This document shows, piece after piece, positions 46,284 to 59,279 of a stretch of 64,000 nucleotides of DNA (positions are counted from its first letter, which is position 1; each line of letters begins with the position of its first letter). The position numbers were made by a program, and so were the translations under genes. The DNA comes from Spirogloea muscicola. Lineage: Eukaryota; Streptophyta; Zygnematophyceae; Spirogloeales; Spirogloeaceae. The stretch is taken from NCBI GenBank assembly GCA_009602725.1, contig WELB01000010.1, forward strand, positions 593,033 to 657,032. The letters run 5' to 3'. The notes beneath the pieces were generated by a model. That model searched no databases, was not told the origin of the DNA, and saw only the letters and a list, made by a program, of their open reading frames with translations.

Positions 46284-48436
46284 ATGGTGAAGACTGTGCT
46301 CTTCGTCTGCACTTCGCGGGACAAGCTCAGTGATGGCAAGCCGACGGGCTGCTGGTACGGCAACTGCGATTCCTGGGACGGAACGTCTGTGGCATGCAGT
46401 AGTGCTTCCCGTCTTGTGACTAGTTAGCCAAAATCGGAAGTGCTTGCGGACGTGGTACTGCTTTTAGGGCTACCTCTGTTCACCTTGCGAGCTGGCTCCT
46501 TCGACCTCGCCCTGCTCGTACCTTGCTCAGCTCCTTATGTGGACCAGGTCTTAGTGGCAGGTAGAGTAGCTTCTGACTAGACAGTGCGGTGAGCTTGTGA
46601 CAGGGTAGAGGAGGTAGCAGCTCCCTATTACGTTCTCACGGACGCACTTGTTGATGTTGAGGTTGCAAGCATTCAAGGAGGCAAGGTACCATGGGGTGAG
46701 TGTCACCATTGCCAACTGCCGAGCTCGCGCATAGCAAATGCAGTTGCACATCAGCAAGCCCCTTCTCCACTTTCCTCTCTCAGCTTGCTTGCAAAACCAC
46801 AAGTCAAGATGATAACAGTTCCTGAGGCATTCCCGCTAATTTCAGGAATGCGCTGCCTGATGAATTTGTATTCATTCTTTGGGGATATCGTGACCTTGAG
46901 GATTTCAGGATTCCACAAGCACTTTAACGATTGACAGTATTTCTGGCATGATGTAACTTCCGGTGACTTCCAGATGAAGCCAGCCTGTCGGGCGATTTCG
47001 TGACCAACTTCGTTAGGAAATTCCAATCAGATGGTGAGCACCGCACAGCATGCTATAGTTCGAATGCAGGTTGCGATGCAGGTGGTGGAGCTACATCGTA
47101 TGAGACTAGACTCATCACCTGCCCCTGCAGTCTCAGTCATTTTTCATAGTCATTCTGTGTCGAAGTGTTGTCCTATTGTACAGTTCCTCGCAGTAACCCT
47201 TGCTTATGTGTATGCTTCAGTGCTCTGTCCAGGACAGAAGCATATCTGAGAACCATGCTTAAAATCAGTGTACTTGGTTCTGTATTGCAGAGACTCTGCA
47301 GAGCAAGTGCAACAACTCAAAAGCATTGAAGGATGTGTGTGGGAACACTTATGATGCCGTCTTTCTACCTGGTAAGGTCAGTAGAATGTGTACTGGACCT
47401 CTTCAGGCGTGCATAATAAATGCTCGGTTCTAGATTTAGCCAGCATGTCCTAATGACAATCCAGAAGTTGACTTTATAAAGGACGTAAGGTGAAAGCTAT
47501 GTCCTACTGCAGCTTAGAGATTGGTCACCTGTACGCTGCGTACTGGATTGAGGGCCTGCTTATCCTCCACGATGTATCCAGGTGGACATGGCATTGCATT
47601 TGATGGTCCTGGAAACAAGGATCTGGCTGCACTGTTGAGCAAGACGTGGAAGGATGGTCATGTCGTGGCAGCTGTTTGTCATGGTCCGTGCGGTCTCGTT
47701 GATGCTGTCACACCTGATGGTGTGCCGATTGTGAAGGGGAAAAAGGCAAGTAACATCAGACTAGTCAAGGTCATTGTGGTGCTATGTGCAGCCAAAAGCA
47801 GTATGCTGTCAGAGCTTCTCACATGCTAGGCGTGGCCCTCGTGTGACTGGCAACCTAACTGCAGATCACAGGCTTCAGCAACTCCGAGGAGGAGGCAGTA
47901 GGAAAGACGGATGTTGTACCCTTCCTTCTGGAGGATAAGCTGAAGGAGCTTGGTGGGAAGTACGACAAGGGCCAGAATTGGGTAAGTTGCTACTGCTGGC
48001 TGGCTGATTCAGATATCGACCTTGAACTCTGACCCCAAGCAGACCCTGTTGTCGTCAGCAACAGCTGGTTGTCACAGTGACAGCACTGCCCTACTTTGCT
48101 TGACCTTGTGCTACTACTTGATCTGATGATGGTATATTATGTTTACAACAGTTGCAGCCAGATATCTATTGCAGGGAGAGATTTCACATGCATGCTGAAT
48201 TCATTGCAAATTCAATTGTTAAACATCATATGCTGGTCTTGCAAATTTGGGTTACCTTGGAATGAGGTGTCTTGCTCCTGGTAACACTGAAGCTAACCTA
48301 CCGCTTGGTGCAGGCCGAGTATGCAGTTGCTGATGGCCTCCTCATCACTGGTCAAAACCCCCAAAGTTCTCAGAAAGTTGGCAAGCTGATATGTGAAGCT
48401 CTTGGCGTGGAAGAGTCGAAGGGTAAATTCGTCTGA
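46284..48436 (+). CDS. DJ-1/PfpI superfamily protein, Hsp31/glyoxalase III-like
   Basis: Seven exons join in phase to 235 aa: 46284-46354, 46604-46695, 46974-47033, 47291-47371, 47582-47745, 47865-47981, 48314-48436. It starts MVKTVLFVCTSRDKLSDG, continues with EVAAPYYVLTDALVDVEVAS, VFLPGGHGIAFD, the nucleophile elbow AVCHGPCG with its reactive cysteine, ITGFSNSEEEAVGKTDVVPF, and ends DGLLITGQNPQSSQKVGKL. Family members of this length act as methylglyoxal glyoxalase/deglycase-type enzymes or chaperones. Which applies here is inference. The intron after 47745 has a GC donor (AAG|GCAAGT). Confidence 0.92.
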
Positions 48437-48639
48437 CAGAGGCGCTCACAAGTAGTTTAGAAATTGGATGGACATTCTGCTGTTGCCCTGTGGCTCCTTG
48501 GTGCATCCTTGCAGCCATTGACTTCTATGGAAGGTTATTGTACTACTACTTGGCGAGTTGACGAGGTTTTTGATTGTGCAAGATTTACAGTTGCCTGTAG
48601 TCGTCTGCTACAGTCTTTTGCACACCTCACCTGTTACAC

Positions 48640-49331
48640 TTCACTTGCTGGATCTCTTACAGTCGAGTCCTTTTTTGACAAACGTATGTGGAAAGCAAGT
48701 TTGGCCGTTGCCTTCCTGATTGCATGATGTGTTCTGCTTGGTATTGAGAAGGTCAAACCACATTGAGGTCAAGTTGCCCCAGGGACTTGTGCTGCTCGTG
48801 GGTGTAATTTCTATGACCAGCACCAGGAGAAGACCTTTCTTACAGGCAGCCTCCGCAGCTTTTGTAAGTAAGTCGTGGACAGTGAATTCTGGGAAATGGA
48901 ACCTGCAGTTGGGGGGGTCTGCAGTTGGACCGGTCAGCAGCGCAGTCTCATTGACCGGCGCGCTTGGCTCAGGTCTATCGACAAACTTCTTGTTTTGTCT
49001 AGCAATCCAGGCGTTCATCTGCGTGCTGGCCGTGCCTTGGCTGCCGCAGGAGCATGTGAGCAGGACAATTCCTCCCCTAGACAAGGCTGAGCATACTTGC
49101 TGATGCAATGACGACGATATTTGACAGCAGCAACCTGGTGCCACGGGCCATGACAAATGACACACCCGTCGCCATGGTAAACTCAAGGATGTAAGTCAAG
49201 CGGACCACCTGCAAGAGGTTTTCCAACGACAGCATAAGTGCACGCTGCGTTTGGGGCTTGACAGCTACTTGCGTCTGACGAGCGGTGGCGCGAAGACGGG
49301 CATGTCGTGCGATATCCCGTCGGTGGCTCAT
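48640..49331 (-). CDS. Possible spliced gene of unknown family (tentative)
   Basis: An ATG at 49331 opens MSHRRDIARHARLRATARQ, continuing into a hydrophobic segment (LTYILEFTMATGVSFVMARG) that could span a membrane. A second open block (about 48845-49040) reads QNKKFVDRPEPSAPVNETAL and FHFPEFTVHDLLTKAAEAA, with a good GTAAGA donor after it. I could not join the blocks in phase. Part of the second block (about 49008-49045) also resembles the dispersed repeat that carries a CGTGCTGGCCGTGC core, so this may be repeat-derived. Confidence 0.3.
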
Positions 49332-49504
49332 TTGCGGACGTGGCTGTTCACGTGGCTATCCTAGAGCGCGTCATTCCTCAATTTGGTGAGAAGATGGGGT
49401 CGCGAGCGCGGCATCACCCGCTTCGGTCAAGACGATACGCCCAGATCTGGCTCGGTGCTGGCGCACCACCGATGCGCAGCAGTTGCCTTCTCCATCAACG
49501 GCGT

Positions 49505-49720
49505 TCAGAGAAGAGAGAAGGGCTCGCCCATTGAGGATAGGGGCTGGAAAAGCCAGCCCAGAAAAGAGTGTACAAAGGACGAGAAGGGGCCAGGGGAAGT
49601 ACGAAGAACAACAAGCACAGAAAAGAAACGAAGCAGCTACGAAGCACTCAGTAACCCCTGCTAAGCAGCCTCAGGTCAGAGAGACTGGGTTCCTGGAAGC
49701 GGGTCCCCTGGCCAGAGCCA
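49505..49720 (-). repeat. Inverted copy of the 455-760 repeat lacking the short element
   Basis: Read on the minus strand it follows 455-553 and then 653-760 almost base for base, including CTGAGGCTGCTTAGCAGGGG, TTGTTCTTCGTACTTCCCC and CCCCTATCCTCAATGGGCG. The 88-bp element is absent and the 11-mer TTCTTTTCTGT is present once (49617-49627). Confidence 0.88.
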
Positions 49721-50890
49721 GAGGCAGCAGCGAGGGCTCTGCCTGCACGCAGGTGCAGCGCGCGGGCCATAGACCTCTGCAGCGAGACGGCCAAGCGCAT
49801 GCGGTACAGCATGCAGAGCAGTGCCCACCTTGCCAACCAGACCATACAGAGCCCCTCAATCAGAGGCCGAGAAAGCTGATGAAAGCACGTCGAAGGTGTG
49901 ATATGCCTCGATGAGCCGTGAGGGACCGGCTGGGCAGTGGTGGGGAAACGGTATGTAGTGGTAGATGCGAGTCTCGGGCTACACTGGCCTTGAGACCTGG
50001 GGGACCAGATGGGCCAAATGGCCACCCCAACAAACGATGTAATCCTTTATCTGACCAAGCATGGTGAATGCGGCTGCTGATATTAAAAGAGCGGCTGTGA
50101 AAGCCAGCCAGATCCATACAGGTGTTCTTGACGGAGCCACAGGCTAGGCAGACAGGGCGCCCTTAGTTACCCGGGTCAGCAGTACGAAGTCAGATGAGCT
50201 GAGGGGACAAGAGCAACCCCGCTGCGCACGACAGAGGCTGCTGCAAGGGCGCGACCGGCGCGGCGGCGCAAAGCAAGCGCTTGGGAGCGCTGGAGGGACA
50301 TAGACAATCGCATGCGGTAGCAGGACACAAGACCCTAAAAACACCGAGCCTCCAGGAGAGAGAAGGCGCGCGGTGCGCATGAAATTGAAAGGGAGGCCAA
50401 TACTAGCCTTACAAATGTCCTGTTAACTGGGTAATGAGCTGGCTAAGGGGGACACTCAATATCCCCGAGTGAGCACATGCATATCTGACAAGCTATACTG
50501 AGGCGCCAACCCACCACCACGGAAGCCATTTCCCTGTTCTAATGCACGACCAGCACGCTGGTGTACCGCGAGTGCCTGGGAGCGCTGTAGACTCAATGAT
50601 AGTCGCATTCTATAGCATGCAACGATGGCTTGCGGGACGCTAGAATGCCCCAAGCTATCCGCCCGACTACCCGCCCGACCCGAAGTGCTGCACCCTGTTC
50701 CCGGCGTCGCTGGTCAGCTTGAGATGCCAGCAGCGAAAGTAACGAGGACCAATGACCCCCGTGACACCCGTGGATGTCCATGGCCAGGAGAGAAAGGCGC
50801 GCGGGGCGCATGAAATGAAAAGGGAGGCCAATTCAAGCCAATACACAGTTCAAGCAGAGGCGAGTGCAAACTAAACAAGGCTACATAATA
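49721..50890. repeat. Repeat cluster with 290-bp repeat copy 2 and two short elements
   Basis: Positions 50068-50356 match 36980-37275. Positions 50361-50402 (-) and 50790-50890 (-) are short-element copies; the second is nearly identical to 554-641. Positions 50400-50460 (-) share the left half seen upstream of ClpR3 and APH-1. Positions about 49740-49830 (-) and 50465-50650 (-) are longer-repeat copies. No gene was found. Confidence 0.75.
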
Positions 50891-51089
50891 TAGAGACCTA
50901 AACTAAGGTGCCTAAGTTGACATTATTACCCACGGGAGAGCACAAACAAATCGGATAAGCTAACTTGGGGAGCTGGAGCGCCGCCACGAAAGCCGGAGGC
51001 CCGACTTAGAGCGCGCCCTGCACGTTGATGAAGAGCCAAGGCTTGCGAGCGCAGCAAACAAAGCGAGAGCCGCATTCTATAGTATGCAA

Positions 51090-51470
51090 CTAAGGCCTGT
51101 GGAATGCTGGAGTGGCCCAAGCTGCCAGGGGGTAAAAGGCATCACCCGGGACGCCAACCAGATCTACACGCCTCGTCCGAGGGACTTCGTTGCGGAGTTG
51201 GACGGGCATCACCCCGGTGCTCTCCAACGCCACTTGATATCCCGCCTCCTTGACGATGCCATGCATCGCATCCCGTAGGAGGTTGTGGGAGCCCGTGCGC
51301 TCACTGCCTTTGGCACACCGGAGCATGTGGTCACCCATGAGCAATGCATCATGCTCAACAAACCCACATTTACATTGGGTCACCCCTGCCAAGCACAGGG
51401 ATGGTAAGCCAAGACGGCGGCGCATAGCATCGCAAAACAAAGCATTTTCCATCCGCAAGCCCGCTTGCAA
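51090..51470 (-). pseudogene. Retroelement C-terminal relic, copy 1
   Basis: This 126-codon frame has no intact partner upstream. It carries a Cys-Cys-His-Cys cluster (QCKCGFVEHDALLMGDHMLRC), then SHNLLRDAMHGIVKEAGYQV and a short R-R-V-D-L-V motif. This order resembles the zinc-knuckle plus restriction-like-endonuclease tail of some non-LTR retrotransposon ORFs and of algal reverse-transcriptase-type proteins. Copy 2 at 53709-54290 has the same order. It is truncated on both sides and is a relic. Confidence 0.6.
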
Positions 51471-51743
51471 AAAGCATAAGGGGTGTAGAGGACCGGGGCC
51501 GAGTAGTTCACTCGGCTCAGTCTCTTCCTCTGGATGTCGCCAACCTTTGCCGCAGCCGCTGCCGTCGCCGCCGGCGCTGCTGCATCAGTAGGCGTAACGC
51601 GCGCGCCCATATGCCCATGCCAAGAAGGAGTGGGCATAGGAACGAGACGCAACGTCCACTAAAGAGCCTTACCCCGAGGAGCTCCGCATACGGTTGCGTG
51701 AGACCGGCTCGCACTTGGTAAGCCGCGAATACTGCGACCTTGT

Positions 51744-52370
51744 GTGTGTTCAGATTGCAGCCTCAAACACCGTCTCGAGCTGCTTAGGGGCTGTTGCATG
51801 ACATTGCTTCAGCATCCCTTGTGCTGGCATTCCTTGACTTCGTGCCGGATCGCGGTTCTAAGCGTGCGAGGGGTCATTCCTCACTACAACAGAGGCGCAC
51901 TTGAGCAATCTGCAGCCGGTTCTACCTTCAACAAACGTTTAATCAACATGTCGCAAGGCGACAGGCCTCGCTATCAAGGTGTACCGGGCGGGGTATCCCT
52001 GGCCGAGGTCAGGGAGCATTATGATGCACAGTGTGTACAGTTGAGAATCAAGGGCAGCACTATCAGTCAGAAAGACTCCATGACTTTGTTTAGTCCTTAC
52101 ATGGCTATGCAAGCGGGTGATGTGTTTAGAAGACTGAAAGAGTCACTTTTAGCAATGACTAAACCTATTCCTGCCGACGCAACCCCTGCGGAGAAAGCTC
52201 TGGATCCACAGTTGATTGAAGATCCGGTGGGTGAGATGTGTAGGCGACTTGCTGAACACTTTCCAGTCAATACTCTGGTTCACAAACAGGAATCAATGAA
52301 GTTCTGTCGCAAGCCTGGTGAATCGGTCACTAGATATTATTACCGTTTCAAAAAGTCATTGAGCAGTCAG
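51744..52370 (+). pseudogene. Gag-like retrotransposon fragment
   Basis: An open frame with an ATG at 51948 encodes a globular, non-repeat protein (MSQGDRPRYQGVPGGVSLAE, VREHYDAQCVQLRIKG, MCRRLAEHFPVNTLVHK). It ends in KPGESVTRYYYRFKKSL, a pattern seen in capsid regions of gag proteins (GESVxxYxxRF). After about 52370 the frame runs into dispersed repeat sequence and stops at 52667. No zinc knuckle, protease or reverse transcriptase follows. It is best read as a truncated LTR-type element. Codon use is less GC-rich than the host genes. Confidence 0.55.
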
Positions 52371-52429
52371 AGACCTCGTGTCTGGCTCAGGTGCTTGACG
52401 TTCGCCTTCATTAGTCGGGGGGCAGCTTG

Positions 52430-53330
52430 GGGCATACTAGAATTCCGCAGGCATCAGTTGCCTGATGCGGCTCTCTATAGGTTTGCATCGCTCCAAGATC
52501 GTGGCCATTCAACAGCGTGCTGGGCGCGCACTAAGCCAGGCTTCTGGCGGTGCTCCGGCTCCCTTCGTTACCCTGTTGATTCTGTTATGTGCTTCTATTA
52601 TGTGTGTTTATGGGTGTTACGGGGGTCGGTGGTCCTCGTTACTTTCGCTGCTGGCATCTCAAGCTGACCAGCGGCGCCGGGAACAGGGTGCAGCCCTTCC
52701 CGGTGGCTCGGTGCCTTTGGGTCTTGTGTCCGCTACCGTATGCATTTGTCTATGTCGCTACAGCGTTCCCAAGCGCTTGCTTTGCATCGCCGCGCTGGTC
52801 GTGCCCTTGCAGCAGCCTCTGGCTTGCGCAGCGGGGTTGCTCTTCCTCCCCTCAGCTCATCTGACTTCCTACTGCTGACACGGGGTTACTAAGAGCGCCC
52901 TGGCTGTCTAGCCTGTGGCTCCGTCATGAACACCTGTATGCATCTGGCTGGCTTTCACAGCCGCTCTTTTAATATCAGCAGCCGCTTTCCTTTATGTGCT
53001 CACTCGTCGGTAAAAATGCTCCCTTCGACTATGCTTTCGCCGTGTTACTTTAGTTACCCTTGTTGCCTAGGCCTTCGCTTTGTGTAGCCCCACTCTGCGC
53101 GCTTTTTTTTGCCTGAACATTGTATAGGCTAGGCTTTGGCCTCCCTCCATTCATGCCGCGTGCCTTCTTTCTGAGCGCCTTTTTTCGGAGAAGGCACATC
53201 GTTGTTGTGAGCAGTTCCAGCGGCTGCATGGGCGTTGGCCAGAAAGACTCTGGCCAGAGGAGGAAAGGCGCGCGGAGCGCATGCAATGAGAGGGAGGCCA
53301 ACTCAAGCCAATATATTGTTTAGGCAGAAT
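52430..53330. repeat. Repeat cluster with inverted 290-bp copy 3
   Basis: About 52430-52580 is a longer-repeat copy (GCGTGCTGGGCGCGC core). Positions 52705-52987 are the inverted third copy of the 290-bp repeat. About 53000-53170 is a short-element copy with its upstream block (GTGCTCACTCGTCGGTA, GTGTAGCCCCACTC). Positions 53263-53320 hold another copy in inverse orientation. Confidence 0.75.
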
Positions 53331-53387
53331 GTAGTACAAACTAAATAAAGCTACCTATAACGAAGCCCTATGCTAAGGTGTCTAAGG

Positions 53388-53640
53388 GAAAGTTTCGTGT
53401 ATTTGAAACAAACGAAGGCCAAATGGCCAAGTACAAAGGCAAGCACATCTGAAGACCTACATAGCCTACAACAGATTGACCCGCTCAGCAACCACGGGTC
53501 AAAACATAAAGGTCGCTAATCGATGCCTGAATACTGGATGGCAGATACGAAGCCCTTCTGCCACCAACTAGAGCTCGCCTAGCTTTCTAGTGCCAAGCAT
53601 TAGCCTGAGCACGCTGCTAACATGCCGAAACTCGTCGTCG
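53388..53640 (-). repeat. Inverted copies of the 93-bp-type module and longer repeat
   Basis: Positions 53388-53470 carry the reverse complement of the tandem unit at 12834-13020, with CAAATGGCCAAGTACAAAGG. Positions 53480-53620 carry the inverted longer repeat of the type seen at 37640-37780. Confidence 0.7.
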
Positions 53641-53708
53641 CAAGAACGACAGATATGCAGCTGGCAAGCCCATCTCAGCCCAGAACACATCTGCATGTCG
53701 TGTGTAGC

Positions 53709-54290
53709 CTAGATTGGCGAATTCTGAAGGAGAGTGTGGAAACGAGGACCTAAACAGTCAAAGTTGTCGACTGCCGTTGCCAGGAGCTGATCGCCTTGGG
53801 GGTAATCGGAGTAGTGCAGCTTTCTTTGTTCTGCACTGCCCACTGCGTAGCCAGCGATGTGCGTTGATGCTGGAATTTTATAGGCCTCCGTTACAACAAC
53901 ATCGACCAAGGCCCGTGGTCCTCCACCAGGTTGCACGCCCACACTAGTGTGCGGCGATGATGATGTCCCTGGGCATCCGTGGTGATAGGCATGATGTTGT
54001 TTACTTCCACGACCGCCTGGTACCAGGCGTCAAACCCGCCAGGGCATCGCGAAGGAGGTAGTGGATGCCCACCATTTCTGGTCCAGTGGGGCATCGCAGC
54101 ATGTGAGTGGCGAGCTCAGCACCCTCTGCACGGAAGCCGCACTCACACTGGCGCACCCCAATCAGGCAATTAGGTGGGAGGCTGAGGAAGAGTTGAGCAA
54201 CGTCCGAAAGGCCTCGGAGCTGATGCTGAAGGCATTGGCCACGGCGTGTGAGGTGATCCAGTCTGTGGCACCAGGTGTGCGGAGAGAAGG
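53709..54290 (-). pseudogene. Retroelement C-terminal relic, copy 2
   Basis: Several minus frames, broken by frameshifts, give in order: ITSHAVANAFSISSEAF near 54260, QCECGFRAEGAELATHMLRC near 54130, IHYLLRDALAG near 54050, then DVVVTEAYKIPASTHIAG and QLLATAVDNFDCLGPRFHTL to a stop at 53709. The Cys-Cys-His-Cys cluster and LLRDA match copy 1 at 51090-51470, and the tail matches copy 3 at 38470-38700. It cannot be functional. Confidence 0.6.
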
Positions 54291-54299
54291 TAACAGAGA

Positions 54300-54770
54300 G
54301 ACATTAGTACCCACGGGTGAGCACATACAAATCCGACAAGCTAATCTGGGGAGCCGGAGCGCCGCCACGAAGCCGGTGGCCTGACTTAGAGCGCGCCCTG
54401 CACGCTGATGAATAGCCAGAGCTTGCGAGCGCTGCAACTTAAGCGAAAGCGGAGAGGGAGAAGGCACGCGGTGCGCAAGAGATGATGGAGGCCCGATCAA
54501 CGCCGACAAATCGTACAGGCGAAAGCGAGTGCAAGTAGTGGGGCGACACATTTCATTCTGTATTCTGTACTAACACATAGCGAAGCTTTATGCTGAAGGT
54601 GGGCCCGAGGCGGAGCCCATACGGGTAAGAGAGAGAAGGCGCGCGCGGTGCGCATGAGATATAAGGGAGGCCAAATCAAGCCAAGGAACATTGTTCAGGC
54701 AAAAGGAATGGAGTGTGTATTGAGTTATGGAGGGCCTGACTGGCCAAGTACGAAGGCAAGCAAGCGGAAG
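54300..54770 (-). repeat. Inverted longer repeat and two short-element copies
   Basis: Positions 54300-54440 contain ACCCACGGGTGAGCACAT and CTGACTTAGAGCGCGCC, an inverted longer-repeat copy. Positions 54452-54500 and 54632-54690 are inverse copies of the GGCCTCC...GCGCGCC module. Positions 54700-54760 carry the GGCCAAGTACGAAGGCAAGC block of the 93-bp-type module. Confidence 0.75.
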
Positions 54771-55116
54771 GCGCCGTTGCCAGCGGTTCGCATTCCCGCC
54801 CAGCCGGCATTCGCCACAAGCGGCGTTCTTTCGGAGCACCGGCGTCGTTCAGTGAGGCGCCGCCGCCGCCGCCGCCGTAACCTTCGCTCGGTGCTGTCGC
54901 TGCCGCTGCGCGGTCGCAGGCCAGAGGGCAGGCAGGGCCAAGTGGTAGCGGGAACTGTGCAGCCGACAGTGCCGGGTCCAGCAGTGACACAGCTGTGAGC
55001 CGCTGTTACGTCTAGCAGCTGCCGATCGCCGGCGACGACCCTGCAGGCCAGAGAGCTGGCGGCGTCGCGAGGCCGCGCCCCCGTGCTCGGCGAGCGGGCT
55101 CAGGCGCAGCTTCCTG

Positions 55117-58755
<3,639 letters not shown>

Positions 58756-59279
58756 ATATATTCACGGCTTATAATTAGTGCCTGCCTCAGCCTGCCTCGT
58801 GCTCCAGTCGCATATCATTGAGAGAGGTTGCGTGTGCGGTGCGGGAGGGCCGCCCATGAGGTGTGTGCGCACAGCAGTGCATGGGCTGACCTCTGATAGC
58901 CACCGGCCGCTTCTGGCTTTGAAGAGCTGCCTGTTCCCAAGAGCAAGTGCGGGTTACCCACAGGGCAGCGTGAGGGCGAGCCGAAAGCGGCATGGCGACA
59001 ACAACGCGGGCAGGGAGGGCGGGGTTCCGAAATAGAAAGCTTTCTTTCTCTGAGAGGCGATGCCTGTGAGAGGCGCAACCCACAAAGGAATGAACATAAG
59101 CTGAATTGGCTGGGGTTCACAACTGCATTAGCCTTGTCCATTCCTTTGGGCTGGCCTCTCACGGCCACATCAATCTGGCCGCGCCTTCTAGTCTATTAGC
59201 GGAGCCAGGCTAGGCAGACGGGGGACAGGGCGGGGGTCGNCGCCCTCGCACTCCGAGGTGCTGGCGGCCCGTGCCGGAC
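58756..59279. promoter_or_regulatory. Intergenic interval between LCB2 and AP2
   Basis: It contains two hairpin-type repeat modules, near 59055-59085 and 59148-59168 (GGGCTGGCCTCTCACGGCC), and a single N at 59240 in GC-rich sequence just before the AP2 start. No gene is supported. Confidence 0.5.
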
